From NCBI GenBank assembly GCA_003220685.1, contig QHTE01000043.1, positions 124,001-188,000 of the forward strand: a stretch of 64,000 nt of DNA, given 5' to 3'. The first letter of the stretch is position 1; each line of letters starts with the position of its first letter. Origin of the DNA: Candidatus Rokuibacteriota bacterium. Lineage in GTDB: Bacteria > Methylomirabilota > Methylomirabilia > Rokubacteriales > CSP1-6. The translations under genes and the position numbers were made by a program. Below, piece after piece: positions 1-9,776 of the stretch. A model generated the notes under the pieces. That model did no database searches. It was not told the DNA's origin and saw nothing but the letters and a program-made list of their open reading frames with translations.

Positions 1-187
1 CGAGACGACCCTGCCCAAGGGTATCGAGAGCTCGATCGGTCTGGACTCGCTCGACTTCATCGAGCTGTCGATCGCGATCGAGGAGCGCTTCGGCATCGCG
101 ATGGACGAGTCGGCGGACCTCGCCCCCCACTTCACGTCCTTCGATACCCTGTCTCGCTTCATCGCGTCGAGGACGGCCGGCGCGTGA
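1..187 (+). CDS. Acyl carrier protein, 3' part only
   Basis: The 5' end lies outside the window. The visible 61 residues contain GLDSLDFIEL, the phosphopantetheine-attachment motif, whose Ser carries the prosthetic group. The helical end (SFDTLSRFIASR) is typical of acyl carrier proteins. The stop overlaps the GTG start of the ketosynthase by 4 bases (GTGA), so the two are probably translated together. The likely role is to carry the growing acyl chain for the ketosynthases that follow. Whether it serves a polyene, a special fatty acid or another lipid cannot be read from this fragment. Confidence 0.85.
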   Translation, partial: ETTLPKGIESSIGLDSLDFIELSIAIEERFGIAMDESADLAPHFTSFDTLSRFIASRTAGA

Positions 188-1362
188 AGCCCGTCGCCGT
201 CACCGGTCTCGGGGTCGTCAGCCCGTTCGGCGCCGGCGTCAAGGCGTACTGGGAAGGGATCAGCGGCGGCACGTGCGCGATCCGCCCGATCACCCTGATC
301 GAGACCGGAGGCTTCCGCTGCCGGATCGCCGCCGAGGTCCCGGACTCGCTCGGCGGCTCGGCGCGGCGGTCGCGGGCGGATCGGTTCGCCCTCGCGGCGG
401 CGCGCGAGGCGCTCGACGACGCCGGGATCGGCCGCGCAGAGCGCGCGGACACGGCGCTGATCGTCGGCGCGGTCGGCGGAGGGATGCTGGAGGCCGAAGC
501 CTGGTACTGGCAGCGGGCGCGCGGCGTCGCGGCGCCGCTGCCGCGGGCCCTCGCGTCGTGCTTTCCGTCCGCGCACGTCGACGTGGTCGGCAGCGTGCTC
601 GGAATCGTCGGACCGCGCGAGACCGTCGTGACCGCCTGCAGCTCCGGCGCCGCGTCTCTGGCGATGGCGGCCGACCTGGTGCGCGATGGCGTCGTGCCGG
701 TGGCCCTCGCCGGAGGCGTCGACGCGCTGACGCGGATCTGCTTCATGGGGTTCAACACCCTCAAGCTCCTCGATCCCTCGCCCTGCCGCCCCTTCGACCG
801 CGACCGCCGCGGCATGTCGATCGGCGAGGGCGCCGCGTTCGTCGTGCTCGAGGAGGTCGAGCGCGCCCGGGCCCGCGACGCGCGCGTCTACGCGGAGCTG
901 ACCGGCTACGGCATGAGCACCGACGCCTTTCACGTCACCTCGCCGCACCCGGACGGCGAGGGGATGGTCCGCGCGATGCGTGCGGCGCTCGCCCAGGCGG
1001 GGATCGAGCCGGCCTCCGTCGGCTACGCGAACGCGCACGGCACCGCCACGCCGCAGAACGACCGGATCGAGGCGCGAGCTCTGCGTGAGGTGTTCGGCGA
1101 GGGCGGGCTCCTCGTCAGCTCGACCAAATCCATGATCGGCCACACGATGGCGGCGGCCGGCACGCTCGAGGCGGTGGCGACGGTGCTGGCGCTCGGGCAC
1201 GAGGTCATTCCGCCGACGGCGCGACTCGAGAACACGGACCCCGACATTCCCTTCGACTGTGTCCCGCGCGTGGCGCGCGAGGCGGCCGTCGAGCACGCGA
1301 TCTCGAACTCGTTCGGCTTCGGCGGCCAGAACGTCACGCTCGTGTTCAGGCGCGGCGCGTGA
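184..1362 (+). CDS. Beta-ketoacyl-ACP synthase (FabF/KAS II-type)
   Basis: A 392-residue thiolase-fold condensing enzyme. The catalytic triad is intact: Cys about 152 in TACSSGAAS, His about 285 in NAHGTAT, and His about 320 in GHTMAAAG. The C-terminal NSFGFGGQN is also conserved. It catalyses Claisen condensation of malonyl-ACP with an acyl-ACP. The GTG start overlaps the ACP stop. The downstream gene is a second ketosynthase-like protein without the active Cys, a KS/chain-length-factor arrangement known from type II polyketide and aryl-polyene systems. It could also be a FabF paralogue for a special fatty acid. Confidence 0.9.
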   Translation: MKPVAVTGLGVVSPFGAGVKAYWEGISGGTCAIRPITLIETGGFRCRIAAEVPDSLGGSARRSRADRFALAAAREALDDAGIGRAERADTALIVGAVGGGMLEAEAWYWQRARGVAAPLPRALASCFPSAHVDVVGSVLGIVGPRETVVTACSSGAASLAMAADLVRDGVVPVALAGGVDALTRICFMGFNTLKLLDPSPCRPFDRDRRGMSIGEGAAFVVLEEVERARARDARVYAELTGYGMSTDAFHVTSPHPDGEGMVRAMRAALAQAGIEPASVGYANAHGTATPQNDRIEARALREVFGEGGLLVSSTKSMIGHTMAAAGTLEAVATVLALGHEVIPPTARLENTDPDIPFDCVPRVAREAAVEHAISNSFGFGGQNVTLVFRRGA

Positions 1363-2324
1363 GCGGTCGGCGCGTCGCGATCACCGGCGCCGGGGTTGTC
1401 GACGGCCACGCCAGCGGAGTCCTGAGCCGGCTGCTCGACGAGACCGAGGCGCGGCGCCTCTCGCGCGTGTGTCAGATGACGGTGGCGGCGGGCCGGCTGG
1501 CCCTCGCCGAGGCCGGTCTTGCGGGCGGCACAGAGCTGGCGCTGCTGGTCGGCACGGAGTTCGGCGACATGGTCTCGACGATCCGGTTCGTCGACGACTA
1601 CCTGCAGCGCGGGATCCCCGGCCTCTCCGCGCTCCTGTTCCCCCACACGGTCATGAACACGATGGCGGCCGCCACGGCGATCGCCGTGTCGGCGAAAGAT
1701 CTCTCGCTGACGCTCAACGTGCCGACGGTGGCCGGCGAGCTCGCGATCGCCCGCGGCGCAGCCGCGGTGCGCGCCGGCCGGATCGAAGCGTGTCTGGCCG
1801 GCGGCGCCGACGAGCCTCCGCAGCTCGTCCTGGACACGTTCCGTGAAGCGGGCGCCGGCGCCGACGTGCGCGGCGAGGGCGCGGGATTCGTGGTACTCGA
1901 GGCGCTCGACGCCGCGCGCGCCCGCGGCGCCCGGATCCTCGGCGAGGTCGTGGGCGAAGCGTGGCGGGCGCTCGCGGTTCGCCCCCACGGCGTGGGCCGC
2001 GCTACGCGCTCGCGGGCGATCGCCGCGGCCCTCGCGGGCGCCGGCGCCGCATCCGCCGAGATCGGGCTCGTCTACACGTCGGCGAACGGCGACGGCCCGC
2101 GCGAAGCGTGGGAGCGTGCGCTGCTCGACGAGGCGCTGGCCCCCCACCGGCCCCCGCAGCGATCGCTGAGCCTGCCCGCCGGTCGCCATTCGGGGCTGGC
2201 GGCGCGCGCCGTCGCGACCGCGGCGACGGAGGCGGGTGCGGGGCTCGCGCTGGTGCACGCGGTGGCGCGCGGCGGAAACCAGGTCGCGATCGTCGTGGCG
2301 GGACCGCGGGCGCGCGCGGCATGA
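1359..2324 (+). CDS. Ketosynthase-like protein without active-site Cys (chain-length-factor-like)
   Basis: The 321-residue protein has thiolase-fold landmarks (VAITGAGVV at the N-terminus, CLAGGADE and GEGAGFVVLE in the middle), but it is shorter than a true ketosynthase of about 400 residues. Where KS enzymes have the Cys nucleophile (TACSSG), this protein reads LNVPTVAGELA, so the Cys is absent. The first conserved His position reads TSANGDG and the second reads AGRHSG. It therefore probably does not condense and acts as a partner for the upstream ketosynthase. GTG start with 4-base overlap to that gene. The family call is firm; the chain-length-factor role is inferred. Confidence 0.75.
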   Translation: MSGRRVAITGAGVVDGHASGVLSRLLDETEARRLSRVCQMTVAAGRLALAEAGLAGGTELALLVGTEFGDMVSTIRFVDDYLQRGIPGLSALLFPHTVMNTMAAATAIAVSAKDLSLTLNVPTVAGELAIARGAAAVRAGRIEACLAGGADEPPQLVLDTFREAGAGADVRGEGAGFVVLEALDAARARGARILGEVVGEAWRALAVRPHGVGRATRSRAIAAALAGAGAASAEIGLVYTSANGDGPREAWERALLDEALAPHRPPQRSLSLPAGRHSGLAARAVATAATEAGAGLALVHAVARGGNQVAIVVAGPRARAA

Positions 2325-3400
2325 CCGCGCTGATCGTCGTACCGGTCTTCGACGAGGCCGAGACCGTCGGCGCCGTCGTGGCCGCGGCGCGCGCCCACGG
2401 CCCGGTGCTGGTGGTCGACGACGGCTCGCGCGACGGCAGCGGGGAGATCGCCCGGCGCGCCGGCGCCGAGGTGATCCGCCACCCGAGCCGGCGCGGCAAG
2501 GGCGAGGCGATTCGCACCGGCATCGCCGTGGCGCGCGAGCGCGGCGCCTCGGCGGTGGTGACCCTCGACGGCGACGGGCAGCACAGCCCGTCGGACCTCG
2601 GGCTCTTGCTCGACGCGGCGCGCGCGCGGCATCGCACGATCGTGGTCGGCGGACGGCTGGACGATGCCGCCGCGCTGCCGCCCGACCGGTTGAACGCGAT
2701 CCGGGTCGCGAGCTTCTTCGTGAACTGGGCGTGCGGCCTCAAGCTCCGCGACACACAGTCGGGGTTCCGCGTCTACCCGGTCGAGCTCTTCGACGACATC
2801 CGGCCGCGACGCGGCGGCTTCGTGCTCGAGACCGAGGTGCTGGTCGCCGGCGTCGCGCGCGGCTGGCGCGTTCACGAGGTTTCCGTCGCCGCGCTCGCGC
2901 GCGCGCGCCAGCGCAGCCGCTTCCGTCCAATCAGCGACGGCGTCGCGATCGGCGGCTATCTGGCGGGCCAGGTTCTGATCCGCTGGGCGCTCGAGACGGG
3001 GGCGCTCGTCGCCGCGATCGTGAGGCCGTTCTACGGGGAGCGCCGGCGCGTGCGCCATCAGGCCACGCTCGAGCAAGCGGCCCAGTACGCCGGCTCGCCG
3101 CCGCTCTGGGCGATGTCCGTGGGCAGCTCGGCGATCCAGCACGTCATCAACCGCGTGGCCCTCTGGCGGCGCGACCCGCGCCCGCGTCGCGCGCTCGTCG
3201 CCGCGCCGGCGACCGCCGCGGCGCCGGTGCTGCTGGGCCTGCTCGTACTGCAGGCGTTCGCGCCGCGCCGGATGCCCGACTTCGTGTCGCCGCTCGTATG
3301 CTGGTTCTGCTCGCAGGACCGGCTGAGCTCGCAGGACCGGCTGGACGCCGAACAATCGAGCCTGACGCCCGTCGCGAATCCGGTCGGGCCGCCGTCGTGA
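2321..3400 (+). CDS. Glycosyltransferase family 2 (DPM1/polyprenyl-phosphate type)
   Basis: A 359-residue protein starting at the ATG that overlaps the previous stop (ATGA). The N-terminal GT-A fold shows VVPVFDEAET, the nucleotide-sugar motif VVDDGSRDGS (about 31-40) and a metal-binding TLDGDGQH (about 81-88). TQSGFRVYP and ETEVLVAG also fit dolichol-phosphate-mannose-synthase-like GT2 enzymes. The C-terminal third has two hydrophobic segments (around 207-227 and 292-315) followed by a Ser/Gln-rich tail with a duplicated SQDRL. It probably transfers a sugar to a lipid carrier at the inner face of the membrane. Donor and acceptor are unknown. Confidence 0.8.
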   Translation: MTALIVVPVFDEAETVGAVVAAARAHGPVLVVDDGSRDGSGEIARRAGAEVIRHPSRRGKGEAIRTGIAVARERGASAVVTLDGDGQHSPSDLGLLLDAARARHRTIVVGGRLDDAAALPPDRLNAIRVASFFVNWACGLKLRDTQSGFRVYPVELFDDIRPRRGGFVLETEVLVAGVARGWRVHEVSVAALARARQRSRFRPISDGVAIGGYLAGQVLIRWALETGALVAAIVRPFYGERRRVRHQATLEQAAQYAGSPPLWAMSVGSSAIQHVINRVALWRRDPRPRRALVAAPATAAAPVLLGLLVLQAFAPRRMPDFVSPLVCWFCSQDRLSSQDRLDAEQSSLTPVANPVGPPS

Positions 3401-3422
3401 GCCGAGAGGCGCGCCGGTCGCG

Positions 3423-4606
3423 ATGAGGTCGCTGCGGGTCCTGCGCGGATATCTCTTCACGGTGCTCGGCATCGCCATCGGCGTGGCCGGCCTCGTCGCG
3501 CTCGGCGCCATGAGCGAGCGCATCGTGCGCTTCATCGAGGGCGGCGACCGCTTCGTGCTCGGTCAGATCTCCGTGGCCGGCCGGGGCATGGGGATGGGCA
3601 CGGGCTTCACGGCCGGGGGGATCCTCCCGGCCGCGACGATCCGCGCGATCTCAGAAGTCCCCGGCGTGCAGGGCGTGCAGGCGCAGATCATGCTCCCGCT
3701 CGACCCGTCGACCTCGCAGTTCATGACGGTCACGCAGGAGCTCGTCCTCGGCATGGATCTCTCCGTGCCGACGCCCAACCGCCACTACCGCACGTTGCCC
3801 GTCCGCAGCGGCCGCTTCCTGCGGCAGGGCGACCACAAGGTCGCGGTGGTCGGCGCCTCGTTCGCCGCCTCGCGCGGGCTCTCGGTCGGCTCGCACCTCA
3901 TGCTCGAGGACGAGGGCTACGAGGTGGTCGGCGTGCTAGACCGGATGCTCACCGCGCCGGATCGCTTCGTCATGGTGTCGATCGACGATGCCCGCGCGCA
4001 GTGGGTCGCCAAGGACCGGCTCCTCAGGACCGTGCTCGCCTCCGGCGGCATGGCGCTGACCGCGTCCGACCTCAACACCGGCGCGGCGGTCGGCTGGCGC
4101 GACGGCGACGATCCCGACGCGGTGGCGCTCCGGATCAAGGAGCGGGTACCCGGCGTCAACGTCCAGCTCCCGAGCGAGCTGAGCCGCCTGCTGCGCTCCT
4201 CCACCGCCTTCTTCTCCGCGCTCCTCATCGGCATCGGCGCGCTCGCCTTCGTCATCGGCGGTCTGTCGCTGGCGAACACGATGGCCGCGGCCGTCTTCGA
4301 GCGCATCCGCGATTTTGGCGTCAAGCGCGCGCTCGGCGCCACCGACCTGCAGCTCGGGCGCGAGGTGCTGGCCGAGTCGCTGGCGGTGACGATGGTGGGC
4401 GGGCTCGGCGGCATCGGCCTCGCGCGTGCGCTCGGCTGGTTCATCGATCGCTATCTCGCGCAGGCCCAGCAGCTCTTTCACTTTTCGCCGCGCCTGCTCG
4501 TCGGCGCCCTGGCGTTCTCGATCCTGCTCGGCGCGGCGGCCGCGATCTACGCGACGGCGCGCGTCGTCTCGCTCTCGCCCGCCGAGGCGATCCGGCGGGG
4601 CGCCTG

Positions 4607-4607
<1 letters not shown>
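3423..4607 (+). CDS. ABC transporter permease, MacB/LolC/FtsX type
   Basis: A 394-residue membrane protein with the usual topology: one N-terminal membrane segment (about 9-29, GYLFTVLGIAIGVAGLVALG), a large periplasmic domain (about 40-255), and three C-terminal segments near 262-285, 320-342 and 360-380. The fold matches the MacB periplasmic core plus FtsX domains. Such permeases do not import; they extract or move lipids, lipoproteins or glycolipids from the inner membrane. Its stop overlaps the start of the cognate ATPase. Position among lipid-building genes suggests export of the cluster product. Confidence 0.85.
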
Positions 4608-5275
<668 letters not shown>

Positions 5276-5291
5276 ACGTGGGAGGATCACC

Positions 5292-5705
5292 ATGACGCGA
5301 ATGCTCGGCGCCATCGCGCTGCTCTCGTCGCTCGCGCTGGCCGCGATCGCCGCGGAGCCGGTGTCTCAGACGTTCGCGGCGTCACCCGAGAAGCTCTGGA
5401 CCACGACTGCGTCCGTGCTGAAGCAGCTCGGCTGGGACATCGACAAGTCGGACCAGGCCGGCGGCTGGATCAACACGGAGTCACGCTCGGTCGATGGGGA
5501 GGACTACGGGGTCTACGCCCAGGGCACGCGCCATCGGCTCACGATCCGGCTCAAGGCGGCGGGAGCGAATCGGACGACGGTCACGGTGGAGCGGATCCTG
5601 TTCAAGCGCGAGCGGATTCTGTGGATCGACAAGGACGAGCCGCGGGTCACGACGGACCAGACCGTCGAGAAGGCCGTGCTGGCGGCGATCGGGCGGGCGC
5701 TCTGA
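5292..5705 (+). CDS. Small secreted protein of unknown function
   Basis: 137 residues with a cleavable-looking signal peptide (positively charged MTR, hydrophobic about 5-20, AIAAEP). The mature part resembles BamC-like small domains in outline (ASPEKLWTTTASVLKQLGW, then beta-rich segments), but I do not recognise a named family. A good ribosome site (GGGAGG) precedes the ATG. It lies 16 bases after the ABC ATPase and before a GT39 gene, so it may be a periplasmic or outer-membrane helper for the same export route. Function not known. Confidence 0.75.
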   Translation: MTRMLGAIALLSSLALAAIAAEPVSQTFAASPEKLWTTTASVLKQLGWDIDKSDQAGGWINTESRSVDGEDYGVYAQGTRHRLTIRLKAAGANRTTVTVERILFKRERILWIDKDEPRVTTDQTVEKAVLAAIGRAL

Positions 5706-5731
5706 CGGCGGGACGCTCGGCTGCGCTGGCG

Positions 5732-7426
5732 GTGCTCGTCGCCGCACCGCTCCTCTTCGCGGGACTCGGCCGGACGCCGTTCGACGATCCGGGTGAGGGG
5801 ATGCACGCCGAGATCGCGCGCGAGCTGGCCGCGTCCGGGGACCCGCTCGCGCTCACGCTCAACGGCGTCCGCTACGTGGACAAGCCGCCGCTGCTCTACG
5901 TGCTGATCGCGGCGGTCTCGGCCGTCGTGGGGCCGAGCGAGGCCGCCGCGCGCGCGGTGTCGGCGGGCGCGGCGGTCGCGGCCGTGGGCGCCACCGCGTG
6001 GCTCGGCGCGCGGCTGCTCGGCGCGCGTGCCGGCCTGGTGGCCGGCGTGGCGCTCCTCACCAGCATCGGATTCTTCGCCTACGGCCGCTACGTGCGTCCG
6101 GAGACCCTCTTCGTCGCCGCGCTCGCCGGGGGCTTCGCGCTCTGTCTAGTCGGGATTCGCGACGGCCGGCGCGGGCTCTGCACGGCCGGCCTGGCCGTCT
6201 TCGGCCTCGCCGCGCTGGCGAAGGATCCGCTCGGCGCTCTCCTGCCGCCGCTGGCGATTGGCTCGGCGCTCGCCCTGGCCGGGCGGGCGCGGCCCGTCTC
6301 GGCGTGGCTGCCGTGGACAGGGCTCGTCGCGTGCCTCGTGATCGGGTTCGGCTGGTGGATCGGCGCGGAGCTCCGCACCCCGGGCTTCGGCTGGTACACG
6401 ACGATCGACAACCACGTGATGAACGTCGCGCGGGCGCGGCGCTTCGCCGACGAGGACATTCCGCTGACGGCGCTCGAGTTCCTCGCGGTCGCGATCGGAA
6501 GCGCGCTGCCCTGGGTCATCGCCGCCGCGGTCGCGGTCTGGTCCCTCTGGCGGCGCCGGGCGTGGCGCGATCCCGCCGAGGTCGGCTGGGTGGCGCTGGC
6601 GATCTGGGTTCTCGGCGTGCTCGGAATCACCGCGCTCTCGCCGTTCCGGCTGCCCCACTACGGTCTGCCCGCGTCGTTCGCGATCGCGCTCCTCGCCGCG
6701 CGCGGCTGGGAGCTCCACGGCGGCCTGCGGTTGCTCACCGCGCACGCGATCTTCTTCGCGGCCGCCGCCGTCGGGTGCGCGGCCACCTGGGTGGGCAACG
6801 GCGAGGTCCTTGCCGGCGTCATGGACGTGACCGACGTGGCGACGATGAAGAGCGCCGCCGCCGGGCTGCCGCTTCCGGTGCCGCCGTGGGACGAGTTCCG
6901 GCCCGTGTTTTGGGTCGCCGCGCTGACATTCGCGCTGTGCGCCCTGGTGGCGACCGCCGTGCTCAGGCTCGCGCGCTCACCCGAGCGCCGCCGGAGCCTT
7001 GGCGTCCTCGTCGTCGGCGTGACGATGCTGGCCACGATGCCGGGCGTGGCGCGCTCGCTCGGGGTCGTCGTGAAGAACCGAGCCGTGCGAGATCTCGCGC
7101 AGAGCGTGGCGCGGCAGGCCGGCCCCGAGGACGTCGTGGCCCACGAAGGACCGATCGAGAACTCGGGCGCCCTCGAGTGGTACTCGGGCCGCCGCCCCGT
7201 GCTCGTCGACGGCCGCCGCAGCGTCCTCGGCTTCGGCGCCGAGCGTCCCGAATCGCGCGATCTCTTCTGGGACGCCGCGCGGCTTCGCGAGGCGTGGACG
7301 AGCGGCCGCCGCGTCTGGGTGGTGAGCGTGCGGAGCCCCGCGCGCAGCATGGTGGCGGATCTTCCCGGCGCCCGGCTGCTCGGAGTCGCCGGTGGCCGCG
7401 CCCTCTGGGTGAATGAGATAAGATAG
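5732..7426 (+). CDS. Glycosyltransferase family 39 (ArnT/PMT-like) membrane protein
   Basis: About 564 residues with many membrane segments. The N-terminal signature FDDPGEGMHAEIARELA resembles ArnT-type enzymes (usually D-E-x-x-Y/H-A-E), and VDKPPLLY is also typical. Such enzymes transfer a sugar from a polyprenyl-phosphate carrier to lipid A, protein or another lipid on the periplasmic side. The start is uncertain: no ATG lies near the preceding stop, and I chose the GTG at 5732, which leaves the first membrane segment intact. The upstream GT2 could make the polyprenyl-phosphate sugar it uses. The pairing is inferred. Confidence 0.8.
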   Translation: MLVAAPLLFAGLGRTPFDDPGEGMHAEIARELAASGDPLALTLNGVRYVDKPPLLYVLIAAVSAVVGPSEAAARAVSAGAAVAAVGATAWLGARLLGARAGLVAGVALLTSIGFFAYGRYVRPETLFVAALAGGFALCLVGIRDGRRGLCTAGLAVFGLAALAKDPLGALLPPLAIGSALALAGRARPVSAWLPWTGLVACLVIGFGWWIGAELRTPGFGWYTTIDNHVMNVARARRFADEDIPLTALEFLAVAIGSALPWVIAAAVAVWSLWRRRAWRDPAEVGWVALAIWVLGVLGITALSPFRLPHYGLPASFAIALLAARGWELHGGLRLLTAHAIFFAAAAVGCAATWVGNGEVLAGVMDVTDVATMKSAAAGLPLPVPPWDEFRPVFWVAALTFALCALVATAVLRLARSPERRRSLGVLVVGVTMLATMPGVARSLGVVVKNRAVRDLAQSVARQAGPEDVVAHEGPIENSGALEWYSGRRPVLVDGRRSVLGFGAERPESRDLFWDAARLREAWTSGRRVWVVSVRSPARSMVADLPGARLLGVAGGRALWVNEIR

Positions 7427-7432
7427 GCGCGA

Positions 7433-8860
7433 ATGGCCGCGCTTCTGAAGACGCTCTTCCTGCATCCCCCATCGTTCCAGGGCTTCGACGGCGGCGCCGG
7501 CGCGCGCTATCAGGCCCGCCGTGAGATCCGCTCGTTCTGGTATCCGACGTGGCTCGCACAGACCGCGGCGCTCGTGGACGGCAGCCGCCTCGTGGACGCG
7601 CCGCCCGCGGGCCTCACCCTCGACGACGTGGCGCCACTCGCGCGAGACTACGAGCTGGCCGTGCTCCACACGAGCGCGGCGTCGTTCGCGCACGACGTCC
7701 GCGTCGCCGAGGCGCTCAGGCGCGAGAACAGGCATCTGCGCATCGGCTTCGTCGGCGCCCACGTGGCCGTCGAGCGCGAGCGCGCCCTGGGCGCCTCGCC
7801 GGCGATCGAATTCGTCGCCGGCAACGAGTTCGACTTCACGATCCAGGAGATCGCCCAGGGGCGCTCGCTCGCGTCGGTGGCAGGGCTGAGCTACCGCGTG
7901 AACGGCCACTTCGAGCGTACGCCGGAGCGCGCGCCTCTCGAGAACATGGACGCGTTGCCGTTCGTCGTCGACGTCTATCAGCGCGACCTCGTGATCGAGC
8001 AGTACTTCATCGGCTACCTGCTCCACCCGTACGTGTCGCTCTACACCGGCCGCGGCTGTCGATCGAAGTGCACCTTCTGCCTGTGGCCGCAGACCGTGGG
8101 CGGGCATCGCTACCGCACGCGCTCGGTCGAGCACGTCGTGGCCGAGATCGCGCGGGCCACGCGCCATTTCCCGACGGTGAAGGAGTACTTCTTCGACGAC
8201 GACACGTTCACGGACGACCTGCCGCGCGCCGAGGCGATCGCCCGCGGGCTCGGACGCCTGGGCGTCACGTGGTCCTGCAACGCCAAGGCGAACGTGCCGG
8301 AGTCGACCTTGCGCGTGCTGCGCGACAACGGGCTACGCCTCCTGCTGGTCGGCTACGAGTCGGGGAGCCAGGAGATCCTCAACCGCGTGAAGAAGGGCAT
8401 CCGCCTCGACGTCGCGCGTGAGTTCACGAAGAACGCCAAGGCCCTCGGAGTCAAGATCCACGGCACGTTCATCATGGGGCTGCCGGGCGAGACGCGCGAG
8501 ACGATCGAGGAGACGATCCGCTTCGCGCGCGACATCGACCCGGATTCGCTCCAGGTCTCACTGGCCGCGCCCTATCCCGGCACCGCGCTCTATCGCGAGG
8601 CGCTCGACCACGGCTGGCTCGAGAAGGCCGAGCTGGTGGACGCGGGCGGCACGCAGACGAGCGTGCTCGGCTATCCCCATCTCTCGCGCGAGGAGATCTT
8701 CGCCTCGGTCGCGCAGTTCTACCGGCAGTTCTACTTCCGGCCGCGCAAGCTCTTCGGCTTCGTCAAGGAGATGGCGCGCGACTTCGACGTCTGCACGCGA
8801 CGTCTCGCCGAGGGGCGCGAGTTCTTGAAGTTCCTCGCGCGCCGGCACTCGTCGGCGTAG
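7433..8860 (+). CDS. hpnJ: Hopanoid-associated radical SAM protein HpnJ
   Basis: 475 residues: an N-terminal B12-binding-like domain followed by a radical SAM core. Highly characteristic stretches are PPSFQGFDGGAGARYQARRE, IRSFWYPTWLAQ, the cluster-binding GCRSKCTFC (about 209-217) and LWPQTVGGHRYRTRSV. Known HpnJ proteins act late in bacteriohopanetetrol cyclitol-ether formation, converting a glucosaminyl hopanoid. The ATG is 6 bases after the GT39 stop. HpnI (GT2) and HpnK (YdjC-type deacetylase), the usual companions, are not adjacent; a NodB-type deacetylase and a GT28 enzyme lie next to it instead. Confidence 0.88.
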   Translation: MAALLKTLFLHPPSFQGFDGGAGARYQARREIRSFWYPTWLAQTAALVDGSRLVDAPPAGLTLDDVAPLARDYELAVLHTSAASFAHDVRVAEALRRENRHLRIGFVGAHVAVERERALGASPAIEFVAGNEFDFTIQEIAQGRSLASVAGLSYRVNGHFERTPERAPLENMDALPFVVDVYQRDLVIEQYFIGYLLHPYVSLYTGRGCRSKCTFCLWPQTVGGHRYRTRSVEHVVAEIARATRHFPTVKEYFFDDDTFTDDLPRAEAIARGLGRLGVTWSCNAKANVPESTLRVLRDNGLRLLLVGYESGSQEILNRVKKGIRLDVAREFTKNAKALGVKIHGTFIMGLPGETRETIEETIRFARDIDPDSLQVSLAAPYPGTALYREALDHGWLEKAELVDAGGTQTSVLGYPHLSREEIFASVAQFYRQFYFRPRKLFGFVKEMARDFDVCTRRLAEGREFLKFLARRHSSA

Positions 8861-8916
8861 CGGCCGACTCAGCCCGTCGCGCAGGCTTTTGTCGTCCTTC
8901 TTGTGTCAGATCGCCG

Positions 8917-9084
8917 GTCCTGCCAAAGGTCGAGCAGGGCCGGCTCTGGTGGCCGAGCGCTCGGGTATTCGATTCACTGGACGACTATCCTTCCGATTGG
9001 ATAAGCAACCGCCCTGCTGAATGTGTCTATCGCCAGGTCGAACCGCAATGGTTCCTGCAGTTGTGCGCGAGCGGCGTCTCCTAG
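8917..9084 (+). pseudogene. Possible 3' remnant of an unrecognised gene
   Basis: Between two convergent genes, one plus-strand frame reads as believable protein for about 55 codons to a TAG at 9082. It includes PKVEQGRLWWPSARVF, a DDYPSDW stretch, and YRQVEPQWFLQL near the end. No ATG, GTG or TTG opens it in frame. Codons here use more A/T in third positions than neighbouring genes. It may be the tail of a decayed or transferred gene. I do not recognise the family, and the call rests only on how protein-like the translation is. Confidence 0.25.
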
Positions 9085-9776
9085 AAGTCGTCCGCGCCGA
9101 GCAGCTCGCCCACCGTCGCGAAGTCGTAGCCCAGCCGGCGGAGCCCCGCGATCATCGGCGAGAGCGCCACGAGCAGCCGCTCGGGCGCGTCGCGGACGCC
9201 CTCGGCGTCGTGCAGGTCCACGATGGCCCCGGGATGGGCGTGGTCCAGGACGTGCTCGACCTGGCGCACAGGGGGCGTCGCGCGCAGGCCCTCGGGCTGG
9301 ATCGACCAGAGCACGCACCGCTGGCCATGGCGGCGCAGCGCGCCGAACATCGCCGCGTTCAGCATGCCCCACGGCGGGCGGAAATGGCGGATGGGAGCGC
9401 CGACCGCGTCGGAGAGAAAATGCTGGGCGCGGGCGATCTCGTTTTCCGTGCGCCGCGGCCCGCAGAACCAGAGGCTCCGGTGCGACCAGCCGTGGCTGCC
9501 GATCTCGTGGCCCGCCGCGGCGATCCGCCCCACCGTCTCGAGTACTCGCGCCGCGCGCTCGCCGACCAGGAAGAACGAGGCGCTCACGCGCTCTCGATCG
9601 AGCACGGCGAGAATCCGCTCGGTCCAGACGGGATCGGGGCCGTCGTCGAACGTGAGCGCGATGCGGCGGTGCGTCGCCGGTCCGCGCGACACACAGCCGG
9701 GCGCGAGCAGGTGAGCGCCCCACGCGTACGCGGCCCAGGCCGCGGCCGCGCCGAGCGCCAGCCGCGCGACGATCAT
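9081..9776 (-). CDS. Polysaccharide deacetylase (NodB homology, CE4)
   Basis: 231 residues with an N-terminal membrane anchor or signal (about 3-25). The NodB metal site is complete: TFDDGPDP at about 42-49, HEIGSHGWSH at about 90-99 (metal His residues), and RPPWG for the active-site groove; LHDAEG near the C-terminus supplies the last His. It removes N-acetyl groups from GlcNAc-containing glycans or glycolipids. It is the second gene of a two-gene operon with the GT28 enzyme (ATGA overlap), and faces hpnJ. It may deacetylate a lipid-linked GlcNAc; the substrate is not shown by sequence. Confidence 0.85.
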   Translation of the reverse strand: MIVARLALGAAAAWAAYAWGAHLLAPGCVSRGPATHRRIALTFDDGPDPVWTERILAVLDRERVSASFFLVGERAARVLETVGRIAAAGHEIGSHGWSHRSLWFCGPRRTENEIARAQHFLSDAVGAPIRHFRPPWGMLNAAMFGALRRHGQRCVLWSIQPEGLRATPPVRQVEHVLDHAHPGAIVDLHDAEGVRDAPERLLVALSPMIAGLRRLGYDFATVGELLGADDF

